This document shows positions 47,706 through 55,905 of a stretch of 64,000 nt of DNA, in pieces; within the stretch, counting starts at the first letter, position 1; each line of letters begins with the position of its first letter. A program made the translations under genes and the position numbers. Source of the DNA: Psychrobacter sp. Pi2-52 (GTDB lineage: Bacteria > Pseudomonadota > Gammaproteobacteria > Pseudomonadales > Moraxellaceae); the NCBI RefSeq assembly GCF_904846705.1, contig NZ_CAJHBS010000001.1, positions 1 to 64,000 on the forward strand, read 5' to 3'. A model generated the notes under the pieces. It was not told where the DNA came from. It saw only the letters and a program-made list of their open reading frames with translations, and searched no databases.

Positions 47706-48455
47706 TTACCCTTGAGGACTATGTTCCATCTGACGACAGTATGCCGCTAGGTTATCAGGTAAGTCATTTGGACAGACACCACACTGCTGATTACCAGGTA
47801 CTGCATGATCTATAAATTTAGGATATGGTAGATCTAAGTTATTCATAATAGCTCTAAATTCTTCGATCGTTGTATCGCCACCAAGCCTTGGATTGCGCTT
47901 TTTTTCTTGCGCGATTGAGGACACAAACCTCTCTTTATAATCATGTGCAGGATAAACTAATGTTTCATCCGGCAAAGAAAACAATTTTTGCCTCACAGAA
48001 TGATACAATGCATCTGCATCACCGTGCTGAAAGTCAGTGCGACCACACCCATCTATCAGTAGCGCATCTCCAGTAAAAACTCGATCATTGTACAAGTAAG
48101 CAAAATGTCCTGCAGTATGACCTGGTGTATGTAAAGGCTGCAAGCTAATACCATCAATCTCAAATGGGATACCTTCTTCTAGCCCAACATCCGCACATGC
48201 CAGTCGGTCGTAGGCAGGTGCAGCGATCTTACTACCAACCGCACGCTTTATCTCCAAAGCGGCTGTTATATGGTCGGCATGGATATGTGTATCAATAGTA
48301 TAAGCTAGAGTCAGACCCAATCTGTGTATCTCAGCTAAGTCGCGATCCATCGTCGCAATGACAGGATCGATTAGTACTGCCTGTCCTGTATTGACGTCTC
48401 CTATAAGATAGGTATAAGTACTAGAGAGCGGCTCATATAGTTGTCGAAATATCAT
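47706..48455 (-). CDS. Persulfide dioxygenase-like MBL-fold hydrolase (ETHE1 type)
   Basis: The 249-residue metallo-beta-lactamase-fold protein has THIHADHITAA as metal motif, the second-site HTPGHTAGH, and GDALLIDGCGRTDFQHG, the signature of ETHE1/Blh persulfide dioxygenases. It oxidises glutathione persulfide to sulfite with one iron(II). The C-terminal region has CGVCPNDLP, an extra CxxC pair. It is minus-strand, upstream of the convergent rhodanese. A decayed second copy lies at 53173-53470. It takes the persulfide made by the sulfide:quinone oxidoreductase. Confidence 0.88.
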   Translation of the reverse strand: MIFRQLYEPLSSTYTYLIGDVNTGQAVLIDPVIATMDRDLAEIHRLGLTLAYTIDTHIHADHITAALEIKRAVGSKIAAPAYDRLACADVGLEEGIPFEIDGISLQPLHTPGHTAGHFAYLYNDRVFTGDALLIDGCGRTDFQHGDADALYHSVRQKLFSLPDETLVYPAHDYKERFVSSIAQEKKRNPRLGGDTTIEEFRAIMNNLDLPYPKFIDHAVPGNQQCGVCPNDLPDNLAAYCRQMEHSPQG

Positions 48456-48553
48456 AATAAAACCTCGTTTAGTGATTTAATATTAACAGTAGTAGAAGTC
48501 ATTCAACATAAATGCTGTGCTAATAACCATCTATATATAGCACTTAGCAAGGC

Positions 48554-49099
48554 TCAAGGTTTACTAATCTTGTTTGCATTAATCATTGACGACCAAGGTA
48601 AACCAGCATTTTGCCAACCGTTCACTACACGAAATCCCTTCATCCTACCCTCTTTTACTGTAGTTCCCTGAAAGCCGTGATCAATATATTTTACGTTTGA
48701 AAACCCTTGGGAAATTAAATAATCGGCACTTGGCTTGCCACGTGCGGAACCAGAACGACACATCGTAACAATGAGTGAGTCTTTATCAAGCCCTTTAGCC
48801 TTTAGTGCCTTTTCAATACCACTGACAAAATCTGGGTTACTCTGCATAGCAAAGCTGCCTTTGTCTTCATTAAACTGGGTACGATCAACTAGCTTAAAAG
48901 GAATATTGATATCCACGGCATCCGTAAAGCCGACAAACATGATTTCTATAGGATCTCGTACGTCAACAAACAACAACTCATCAGGATGCTCCTGCACAAG
49001 GCTCCAGACCTCCTGTGGTGGCACAGATAACGAATCTTCCGCGCTGGCAGAAAAAATCATACCAAACATAAGGAATAACGACAAAATAATGGTTTTCAT
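48554..49099 (-). CDS. Periplasmic rhodanese-like protein
   Basis: I start at the ATG at 49099 (MKTIILSLFLMFGMIFSASA), preceded by GGAGAG, which gives a Sec signal peptide cleaved after SASA. The frame is open further upstream but lacks a ribosome-binding site. The 181-residue protein has the rhodanese cysteine C114 in VTMCRSGSARGKPSAD and the DVRDPIEIMFVG motif. It would act in the periplasm, probably on sulfane sulfur made there by the exported sulfide:quinone oxidoreductase. Confidence 0.87.
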   Translation of the reverse strand: MKTIILSLFLMFGMIFSASAEDSLSVPPQEVWSLVQEHPDELLFVDVRDPIEIMFVGFTDAVDINIPFKLVDRTQFNEDKGSFAMQSNPDFVSGIEKALKAKGLDKDSLIVTMCRSGSARGKPSADYLISQGFSNVKYIDHGFQGTTVKEGRMKGFRVVNGWQNAGLPWSSMINANKISKP

Positions 49100-49268
49100 G
49101 CTCTCTCCATAGATACATACGATTCTTTTATGCCAGCTGGCTGATGCTAATAACCACTCTTGGTGGCATAAATATAAATAGTGATATTTGAGAAAGCCAA
49201 GGCTCATTAGTTAATTAACAGGGCTTAACTTTCTCAAAATTAATCGCTAATTCACAAATTCATATTTG

Positions 49269-49961
49269 TTACAGCGACTTTTTACTAAAATACCAATCCT
49301 TATACTCATAGCCTTCATTAGCACGTATTTCAGCTTCTGCAGCGGTACGAGGTGACGGCACAATGACGGGCTCCCCCACTTTCCAATTTTCTGGTGTAGC
49401 AACTTTGTTGCCATCACTGGTTTGCAAGGCATCAAGTAAGCGTAAGAATTCATCAACAGAGCGACCATTACTCATTGGATAATAGACCATTGCTCGTAAT
49501 ATACCTTCAGGGTCAATGATAAAGGTGGCACGTACTGCTGAGGTGTCACTGGCACCGGGCTGAATCATGCCATAGGATTTGGCAACCTGCATCGACAAAT
49601 CAGCAATAATAGGAAAGGTAATCTCTACACCAAAATTTTCTTTGATATTACGCATCCAAGCAATATGCGAATGCACACTATCAATAGATAATCCTAACAA
49701 TTCACAGTTTCTAGTACGAAAATCTTCAGCTTTATTGGCAAAGGCTATGAACTCCGTAGTACATACAGGCGTAAAATCTGCTGGATGAGAAAATAATACT
49801 AACCATTTACCTTTGTAGTCAGCTAATGACTTCATACCATCAGTGGTTAACGCATTGAAGTCTGGTGACGGTTGGTTGAGTTGAGGGAATTGAATGGCGT
49901 TAGTTGGTCCCATGTCATCTTGGCATGAACAGTTTTCACGTGAACGTTGACGGTTTCTCAT
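49269..49961 (-). CDS. Peroxiredoxin (Prx6/1-Cys-like)
   Basis: This thiol peroxidase has the peroxidatic cysteine in HPADFTPVCTTEF (about residue 67) and the long C-terminal domain of the Prx6 group (IDPEGILRAMVYYPM, then GRSVDEFLR). It has 230 residues from the ATG behind AAGGA. An N-terminal CSCQDDM stretch adds two cysteines. It may defend against peroxide or reactive sulfur species. It is divergent from the DsrE-like gene over a 244-bp AT-rich promoter region. Confidence 0.9.
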   Translation of the reverse strand: MRNRQRSRENCSCQDDMGPTNAIQFPQLNQPSPDFNALTTDGMKSLADYKGKWLVLFSHPADFTPVCTTEFIAFANKAEDFRTRNCELLGLSIDSVHSHIAWMRNIKENFGVEITFPIIADLSMQVAKSYGMIQPGASDTSAVRATFIIDPEGILRAMVYYPMSNGRSVDEFLRLLDALQTSDGNKVATPENWKVGEPVIVPSPRTAAEAEIRANEGYEYKDWYFSKKSL

Positions 49962-50205
49962 TTGTTTATCCTTAATTAAATAGGTATTAAATCATTGCAA
50001 TCATGCAATAGATTAAATATAGCATAGTAATATACTAAAAAATATTATATAGTTTAATATAACTATTAGTTTTTCTAAATGTACCTTGTAACTTATTATC
50101 TAATAGCATGTCTTAAACTTGTATTATTAAAATTACTATCCAGCGGCTGTTCGCCATATAAGCAAATATAGCAGCCGATAACTTCGTGAGAAACTGAGAG
50201 ATATT
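49962..50205. promoter_or_regulatory. Divergent promoter region (peroxiredoxin / DsrE-SQR genes)
   Basis: Very AT-rich. It contains TAGTA-ATA-TACTA at 50025-50037, which resembles the palindrome upstream of cydA and could be an operator of an ArsR-type sulfide sensor (BigR/SqrR style). No such regulator gene is in the window. Confidence 0.4.
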
Positions 50206-50670
50206 ATGAAACGAATCTTTATTCCTATCCTTACTGCAGTTGCCACTTTTTTAGCAGTTAGTTCTGCTTCTGCTGAAGAAACTCGTCATATCAAGATAGC
50301 AAAACCATCGTTATTGGTTATTGTCACATCGGATGATGCTCAGGTGCAGCTAATGTCAATGGTGCTCACTATGCAGTCAGCGAAGCAAGGAGCTGAAACC
50401 AACGTATTGCTCTGCGGTGCAGCTGGTGACATGGCACTACGTGATGCGCCTAGCAGTGTCACTACAGGGCAACCACCAATGAATATGAGTGCACAAGGGT
50501 TAATGAAGACAGTTATGGAAAAAACCAAAACTACAGTCGAAGTTTGTGCCATTTATCTTCCGGGTAAAGGGCTTGATAAGTCTGCGCTAATTGATGGTGT
50601 TGCCGTAGCAGACCCTGCAGCCATTGCTAAATTGATGGTTGATAAAGATACAAAAATAGCCAGTTTTTAA
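50206..50670 (+). CDS. Exported DsrE/DsrF-like sulfur-relay protein
   Basis: The 154-residue protein has a Sec signal peptide ending in SSASAEE. The mature part has a DsrE-like alpha/beta fold with LLVIVTSDDAQVQLMSM, LLCGAAGDMAL and a cysteine in VEVCAIYLPG. DsrE proteins carry persulfide on conserved cysteines. Here it would act in the periplasm, just upstream of the sulfide:quinone oxidoreductase (140 bp). Confidence 0.8.
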   Translation: MKRIFIPILTAVATFLAVSSASAEETRHIKIAKPSLLVIVTSDDAQVQLMSMVLTMQSAKQGAETNVLLCGAAGDMALRDAPSSVTTGQPPMNMSAQGLMKTVMEKTKTTVEVCAIYLPGKGLDKSALIDGVAVADPAAIAKLMVDKDTKIASF

Positions 50671-50809
50671 TGAGAAATCAGTAGCTTAAGAGTTGATTAG
50701 CTTAAGCGCTCCATAGAAAGGACAAAACATCTGCTCTTATGTCCTTGTTTTATATCTATATATTTTAATTAACTATTCTGAATGGTATAGAAGGACATAG
50801 GAGATCATT

Positions 50810-52210
50810 ATGAAACGACATTCAAGTAATCAAAACAGTATATCGAATCAAGACGCGTTGGCAGCGCATCCCAATCGCGCTGACGATAACAAACAACCAA
50901 TAGTTTCAAGATTATTTAATCGTCGTCAATTGATTGGTGCAGGCATTGCAACTGGAGCAGTTATAGGCAGCATGTCACTGAATGGCTGCGTATCGTCTCC
51001 CACAGCTCAAGAAAAAGTTAATATTGTTATTGTCGGTGCTGGTATTGCAGGATTGGCTGTTGCCAATAGATTGAGTCGTCAACTTCCCAACGCAACCTTG
51101 ACTATACTAGACAGTCGACAAGCTCACTATTATCAACCTGGCTACACTTTGTTAGCCACAGGCGTCTGGAATAATACCGACAAGGTTATAGACAGTAACG
51201 CCAACCTTCTTCCTGCAGGAATAAATTGGATACAAGAAAATGCCCGTGAGTTTTCACCGGATAACAATCAGGTAATTACTGAGAGCGGCAAAAAAATTGG
51301 CTATGACTATCTAGTGGTAGCAACTGGCTTAAGATTAGGTTTTGAGAAAATAGAAGGTCTTAATATTCAAGACTTAGGCACTGATGGCATTGGTAGTGTT
51401 TACCATAGTCCAGAAATTGCTATAAAAACATGGCAACAAATAGATGCCTTTCGTCAAAAAGGAGGGCGCGCCGTAATGACGCTAGCACATACTGACATGA
51501 AGTGTGCAGGTGCGCCATTGAAAATGACCTTTATGCTGCATGACAGACTCATACAAGCAGGTACACGACAAAACAGTGATATTCAATTTTTTAGTCCGCA
51601 TCAGACGGTATTTAGCGTGCCTGTTGTAAACGAAAATATATTATCACGCTGGGCATCTTATGATCCACCAATTGGCGCAAACTTTGAGCAACGCTTAACT
51701 GGCATCGATAAATCAGCAAAAGCTGCCTATTTCACGGATTCGGAGGGCAGTCAAAGTCGACAAGACTATGATTTTATTCATGTTGTACCACCCATGTTTG
51801 CGGTAGACAGTATACTAAACAGCCCCTTAGCCAATAAAAATGGTTGGCTTGACGTTGATAAATATACGCTACAACACAAGCGCTATGAAAATATTTTTGG
51901 GGTCGGTGATATTAATGGAACGCCAAAAGGTAAAACAGCCGCAACCGTTAAGCTCTCCGCACCCATAGTGACGAACAATCTTATTGAGGTAATACAAGGC
52001 AAGGCACCCAGTCAAAAATTTGATGGATATACCTCGTGTCCGTTGTTAATCAAAGAAGGTGAGGCAATGCTTGTTGAGTTCGATTATGAAAATAATTTAA
52101 CCCCAAGTGTGCCTTTGGTTAACCCGTTAAAAGAAAGCTATTTCGCATGGTTTCTAGAAGAAATGATGCTGAAACCTGCTTATATGGCTGTTGCCAAAGG
52201 TCGAGTTTAA
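50810..52210 (+). CDS. sqr: Sulfide:quinone oxidoreductase-like flavoprotein, exported
   Basis: This FAD disulfide oxidoreductase oxidises sulfide to sulfane sulfur and reduces the quinone pool. The FAD site is IVIVGAGIAGLAVA (about 72-85). The redox cysteines lie in MKCAGAPLKM and YTSCPLLIKEG, both signature positions of SQR. The N-terminus (NRRQLIGAGIATGAVIGSMS) ends in LNGC. It has a twin-arginine-like RR and a lipobox cysteine (about residue 60), so a periplasmic, membrane-anchored protein is predicted. A membrane protein gene and the second rhodanese copy follow. Confidence 0.88.
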   Translation: MKRHSSNQNSISNQDALAAHPNRADDNKQPIVSRLFNRRQLIGAGIATGAVIGSMSLNGCVSSPTAQEKVNIVIVGAGIAGLAVANRLSRQLPNATLTILDSRQAHYYQPGYTLLATGVWNNTDKVIDSNANLLPAGINWIQENAREFSPDNNQVITESGKKIGYDYLVVATGLRLGFEKIEGLNIQDLGTDGIGSVYHSPEIAIKTWQQIDAFRQKGGRAVMTLAHTDMKCAGAPLKMTFMLHDRLIQAGTRQNSDIQFFSPHQTVFSVPVVNENILSRWASYDPPIGANFEQRLTGIDKSAKAAYFTDSEGSQSRQDYDFIHVVPPMFAVDSILNSPLANKNGWLDVDKYTLQHKRYENIFGVGDINGTPKGKTAATVKLSAPIVTNNLIEVIQGKAPSQKFDGYTSCPLLIKEGEAMLVEFDYENNLTPSVPLVNPLKESYFAWFLEEMMLKPAYMAVAKGRV

Positions 52211-52320
52211 CCTCGTATAGTACAGATAGTCAGTATCTTCATAAGTTTCAATGAGCTGGCTACCGTTTATATAAGCGAGGACTTTTACTAAGTTTCGCTA
52301 ACATTTGCAAAGGAGCTGTC

Positions 52321-52677
52321 ATGTTACTTTTAAATCAAGCATTTATGATGTTGTGGGAAGCTATATTAGAGAATGCGATGCTGGTCGGTACATTATTTCT
52401 ATTATTACTGATCACATGGAGTTATTGGGGCATTGTAGGTAGGCATCAAAAGCTAGCATATCGTTTTACCACTGTACTAGCAGCTATTGCGGCAGGGATT
52501 GGCTTTTTTACTTTGCCATTATTTTTTAATTCTAGTTTAGGAAGTCTCAATTATTGGGTAGATTGGGCCTTCCATCTGGCAATGGTGGCAGCATTGTTTG
52601 TTTATGCTTATGTGGTTATATTGCCACTGATAACCGGACTGTCTGGGTTAACCAAGCATAGCGCTTCATATCCATAA
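52321..52677 (+). CDS. Small membrane protein next to SQR, unknown function
   Basis: The 118-residue hydrophobic protein has three helices (LVGTLFLLLLITWSYWGI; VLAAIAAGIGFFTLPLFF; LAMVAALFVYAYVVILPLI). GAAAGGAGCTGTC gives a good ribosome-binding site. No family was recognised. The position between SQR and rhodanese suggests a role in sulfide oxidation or quinone contact, but this is context only. Confidence 0.7.
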   Translation: MLLLNQAFMMLWEAILENAMLVGTLFLLLLITWSYWGIVGRHQKLAYRFTTVLAAIAAGIGFFTLPLFFNSSLGSLNYWVDWAFHLAMVAALFVYAYVVILPLITGLSGLTKHSASYP

Positions 52678-52715
52678 TAAAAAGTGCTAAATAATCTAAA
52701 TTGGATCGTTTAACA

Positions 52716-53063
52716 ATGCAAATTACTGAAATACCTGTAGCACAGGCTCAAGTTGCTTGTCATAAAGCAGATATCATTATTGATGTCAGAGAGCCTGCTG
52801 AATATGCTGCGGGACATATAAAAGGCGCAATATCAGTACCTCGTGGCATACTGGAATTTAGAATTTCTGACCTACCAGCTATCAAGGGTGCTGATACTGA
52901 AATCCTACTATATTGTCAAAGCAGTGGACGCGCGGCGCTAGCAGCTCAGTCACTAGCAGAACTTGGCCATACGCAAGTGGCCTCAATTGCTGGAGGTTAT
53001 GAGACATGTCTTGAAACGGACATACCAATAACTATGGCAAATGAAGGTATTGATTTTTATTAA
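52716..53063 (+). CDS. Rhodanese-like sulfurtransferase, copy 2
   Basis: The 115-residue protein starts at the ATG at 52716 (MQITEIPVAQAQVACHK). It is nearly identical to the rhodanese at 47017, with changes such as EIGYT to ELGHT and EACLE to ETCLE. It lacks the 12-13 N-terminal residues of copy 1. The active cysteine in LLYCQSSGRA is kept. A TTG start at 52701 is less likely. It is probably active. Confidence 0.85.
   Translation: MQITEIPVAQAQVACHKADIIIDVREPAEYAAGHIKGAISVPRGILEFRISDLPAIKGADTEILLYCQSSGRAALAAQSLAELGHTQVASIAGGYETCLETDIPITMANEGIDFY
52718..53063 (+). repeat. Rhodanese direct repeat, copy 2
   Basis: This is the partner of 47055-47400 in the same orientation, 5663 bp away. Recombination between the two copies would delete or duplicate the persulfide dioxygenase-to-SQR block. 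Confidence 0.9.
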
Positions 53064-53172
53064 TTTATTTGGACAGATACCGCATGGCTGACTATTAGAG
53101 ACTGTATGGTCAATGAATTTGGAATAGAGCAAGTTTATATAATTCATGATTACTCTAAAATTTTCGAGTTTT

Positions 53173-53470
53173 TTGCCCCACTGAGCCTTGGATTACGATT
53201 TTTTCCTGAGTAATTGAAGAGACAAGGTGCTCTTTATAGTCGTGCGCAGAATAGACTCTCAGCGCACCTGGTAAAGAGAATAGCTTACGGCGCACAGAGT
53301 TATAAAAGTTATCGGCATTACTGTGCTAAAAGTCAATTCGGCCATACCATTCAATAAAAAGAATATCACTATTGAATATATGCTCCTTAAAGAGAAAAAC
53401 GAAATTTCTTGCAGTATTCCCCAAAATATGCGATGCGCGTAAGGTAATGTCAGCAGCTTTGAAGAACAAA
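53173..53470 (-). pseudogene. Decayed second copy of the persulfide dioxygenase gene
   Basis: Read on the minus strand, this stretch follows the gene at 47876-48120 base by base at clearly lower identity. Examples are GAGCCTTGGATTACG against AAGCCTTGGATTGCG, then TCTTTATAGTCGTGCG against TCTTTATAATCATGTG. It has frameshifts and stops and lacks both ends. It lies downstream of rhodanese copy 2 in the same relative position as the intact gene after copy 1, so rhodanese plus dioxygenase was once a duplicated unit. Confidence 0.75.
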
Positions 53471-53676
53471 TAGTTAACCTAGCAAAACATCTTTAATCCT
53501 TTCTCATTGTTCATCATGTATTGCATGTAGTCTTGATATAGTCGATGAGCTCGTTTTACTATACATAGAGCTAACATAACTTATCCCAAGAATTAGACAT
53601 ACTACTATCAGTATGTCCTGCAATTTAACATATAGATATGTAATCGGATATTATATTTTATAATAAGGATATTCCA
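53471..53676. promoter_or_regulatory. Upstream region of the thiosulfate dehydrogenase gene
   Basis: AT-rich. It carries the perfect inverted repeat GACATACT-actatc-AGTATGTC at 53596-53617, about 60 bp before the GTG start. This is a candidate operator. Confidence 0.4.
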
Positions 53677-54624
53677 GTGAAGAAATTATTTAAAATTAAT
53701 CATACTTCTTATTTGATTGCTACCGCTTTAACTATTAGTGCAGTAAGCATAACAGCATGTAGTGAAACAGAGGTTAAAGCGGTTGACAGAGTAGAAGAAG
53801 CTGAAGCTTTAGCACGAGTTAAATCACTTGAGTCACAAGCTGCAGCAATTAAGAAAGATATGGCCTCAAATCCAAGCACTAAATTGACTGTCAGTATGCC
53901 TGACGAGTCTACTATTCCAGATGACGAGTTTGGCGCAGCTGTGCGTCGCGGCTTGCAAATTGCTAATCATACTTATAAAGAGTTGCCCGACAATGTTGGC
54001 AACCAATTAAATTGTACTAGCTGTCATTTAGGTAATGGCTCAGAAGCTTACGCTGCTCCTTGGAATGGTATGCCAGGTATCTATCCTATTTACCGTAGTC
54101 GTGGTGGTCGTGTCAACTCAATTCAAGAGCGTATTAACGGGTGTTTCGAACGCTCAATGAACGGCAAAGCGCTTGACCTAGGTTCAGATGATATGAATGC
54201 AATGGTGTCTTATATGAGCTGGCTATCACAAGATTTGCCATACGGTGTCTCACCCGAAGGTCGCGGCTTTGTAAAAATAGATAAAAATTTGGAGCCTAAC
54301 ACAGATAATGGCAAAAAATTATTCGCTGAAAAATGTAGTGTTTGCCATGGTGAAAATGGCGAAGGTCAATATAATGATGATAGTTCTTACGTTTATCCAG
54401 CAGTAGCTGGAGAAAAGTCTTTTAACGATGGCGCAGGTATGGCACGAACATACACAGCAGCTGCTTTTATCAAAGGTAAGATGCCTTTTGGACAAGGTAA
54501 CTCTCTTAGCGATCAAGAAGCAGTCGATATTGCTAGTTACTTTACTCACTTACCACGCCCTGTAAAAGCTAATAAAGATAAAGACTGGCCCAATGGAGAT
54601 GCGCCTAAAGACGTACGTCGTTAA
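53677..54624 (+). CDS. tsdA: TsdA-like dihaem thiosulfate dehydrogenase
   Basis: This c-type cytochrome joins two thiosulfates to tetrathionate (or acts in reverse) in the periplasm. The lipobox SITAC (C28) ends the signal peptide. Haem 1 binds at CTSCH (113-117), with the distinctive axial cysteine C156 in RINGCFERSMNG, a TsdA hallmark. Haem 2 binds at CSVCH (220-224). The 315-residue length fits. The start is GTG at 53677 behind AAGGA. It closes the sulfur pathway: thiosulfate from rhodanese/persulfide chemistry would be oxidised here. Electrons presumably go to an acceptor not encoded in the window. Confidence 0.88.
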   Translation: MKKLFKINHTSYLIATALTISAVSITACSETEVKAVDRVEEAEALARVKSLESQAAAIKKDMASNPSTKLTVSMPDESTIPDDEFGAAVRRGLQIANHTYKELPDNVGNQLNCTSCHLGNGSEAYAAPWNGMPGIYPIYRSRGGRVNSIQERINGCFERSMNGKALDLGSDDMNAMVSYMSWLSQDLPYGVSPEGRGFVKIDKNLEPNTDNGKKLFAEKCSVCHGENGEGQYNDDSSYVYPAVAGEKSFNDGAGMARTYTAAAFIKGKMPFGQGNSLSDQEAVDIASYFTHLPRPVKANKDKDWPNGDAPKDVRR

Positions 54625-55522
54625 TAAAGTTTGAGCTATGCTGAAGAAACAGTAGAGATAAACTTGAGAGACTTCAATTACATATTTTAATGATCAAAAT
54701 CAAGCCATCTCTATTACAGTCTTTTCAATATAGCTCATTTTTTACACGTTTATTATTTTACAGTAATCATTAGGCTATCTAAGAACTCTATGCTTACATA
54801 CTATAAAGATGCTGGGCTCTACTATAGCTTTGCATTAAGACTCTCTCTGTCATAGCGAGTTAAGTAAATTTCTAATTAACATCATCGAATCAATAGATCT
54901 CACGAGTAGTCGTTGGCATACTGGCATTATCTAACCCTAAGTGCCGCACAACTGAGGAACGCACTTGCTCGTCATTTAGCGTCTCATCTTCAATCTCAGA
55001 AGTTTTGACAATTTCTAAAGTCACCGCATCTGACTGTGCCTCAACATTCAGATCGAACCTTAGCGTCAGCAATTGTCCTAGTAAACTGCCTTGTCATATC
55101 CGCACACGACTGACGAGTGGCAATAGCTTTTTGTCCGACCATTGCCATTCAGTCCAATTTGAGTGCTCATGAATATAGGCAATATGCTTTATATTTTCCT
55201 CAAAGATATGCAGATATAAAACTATTAACCTCTTCATATTATGCAGAGAATAAGCAATAGAAACAGCACCTGCGAACTTTAAAACTAGAGAAGTGATATT
55301 AATAATAGACGCAATAAAGAGAAATTTTTAATAAGAATACGCGGCTTTTTGTTATAAGCAGTGATTGAGTAGAGGTAAAAACACTATAAAAATATAGTGC
55401 CTAAATACGAGTTAAATTTTATTATATAATAATTTACATCTTAATTATTTATCTATATAGTATCTTAGAGCCAATGAAATCAGTGTATGTAAGATAATAT
55501 GATTTTTTACATGTTCGTTGAC
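54625..55522. other. Right end region of island II
   Basis: AT-rich, with no intact gene. It holds the Fic-family remnant at 54890-55210 and ends at the third attachment copy. Confidence 0.5.
54890..55210 (-). pseudogene. Fic-family gene fragment (N-terminal DUF4172 part)
   Basis: On the minus strand, YIHEHSNWTEWQWSDKKLLP, then QGSLLG and TLEIVKTSEIEDETLNDEQV followed by RSSVVRHLGLD, is the N-terminal DUF4172 region of Fic proteins (YIW-P-W--F-W; SEIEGE-L---QVRSSIARRLG). A TGA interrupts the frame between VRI and QGSLLG, and the sequence stops before the HPFxxGNGR core. It is a pseudogene. The matching C-terminal stretch survives at the right end of island I. Confidence 0.75.
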
Positions 55523-55719
55523 CTACCTTGACATGGTAGAGGTCGTTGGTTCGAATCCGATTACGCCTACCAGATTCGAAAAGCCCCAATCTTAAGGTTG
55601 GGGCTTTTTTTGTCCGTGAAATATGGGCTGTAGAGAAAAATACTTACTTACATCGACTCATAGTCATGATTATACAATCAGATTTAAATCATTTAAAAAA
55701 TTGACGGTGACCAAATGGT
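55523..55719 (+). repeat. Attachment site copy 3 (right end of island II): partial tRNA-Val plus flank
   Basis: From CTACCTTGACATGG to the encoded CCA (55572) it equals bases 9928-9977 of the tRNA gene. The 5' half of the tRNA is missing, so it is not functional. The identity continues about 147 bp past the tRNA end, through the terminator hairpin (about 55581-55610) and up to GACCAAATGGT, then stops. Confidence 0.88.
55581..55611 (+). terminator. Terminator hairpin of the third attachment copy
   Basis: AAGCCCCAATCTT and AAGGTTGGGGCTT are followed by a T-run. It is the same structure as after tRNA-Val. Confidence 0.8.
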
Positions 55720-55779
55720 CTGACCCAAGTGTAACTGCGACTATAGACCTATGAGGAAGATATGTTATTGGATAAATCA

Positions 55780-55905
55780 AACTAGTTAGCAAACATTTTG
55801 ATGTCACGTGCAAGCGAAGTTACCGATATTACTACTAAGTGCAGTATTGGGAAACAACAGACGGATAAATGACAACACCCGCTGCTGCTACGGCTTTTTG
55901 TGCAT
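55780..55905 (+). pseudogene. Fragment of the third trio recombinase
   Basis: RASEVTDITTK matches RASEITDITTK of the intact protein (codons near 33422-33454). A further stretch reads QTDK, a TGA in place of the tryptophan codon, then QHPLLLRLFVH, against QTNKWQYSPLLRFFVH near the intact C-terminus (about 33859-33906). An internal deletion joins the two. Nothing else of the gene remains. Confidence 0.7.

Larger units (their letters stand above)
37132..55572. mobile_element. Genomic island II (sulfide/cyanide-tolerance cargo, no integrase)
   Basis: It is bounded by tRNA-Val 3'-end repeats at 37101-37131 and 55523-55572, directly adjoining island I. There is no recombinase, so it would need one in trans, for example the integrase at 10779; such elements behave as cis-mobilizable islands. 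Cargo in order: metal receptor, DUF2946-like protein, autotransporter-type protein, IS3 relic, cytochrome bd genes, sulfur-oxidation genes and a Fic relic. Confidence 0.72.

Noticed and set aside
49100..49207. Longer N-terminus of the periplasmic rhodanese
   Set aside because: The upstream residues would bury the clear Sec signal peptide that begins at 49099 behind GGAGAG.
55523..55572. A second tRNA-Val gene
   Set aside because: Only the anticodon stem to the CCA end is present. The acceptor 5' strand and D-arm are replaced by unrelated sequence, so no cloverleaf can form.
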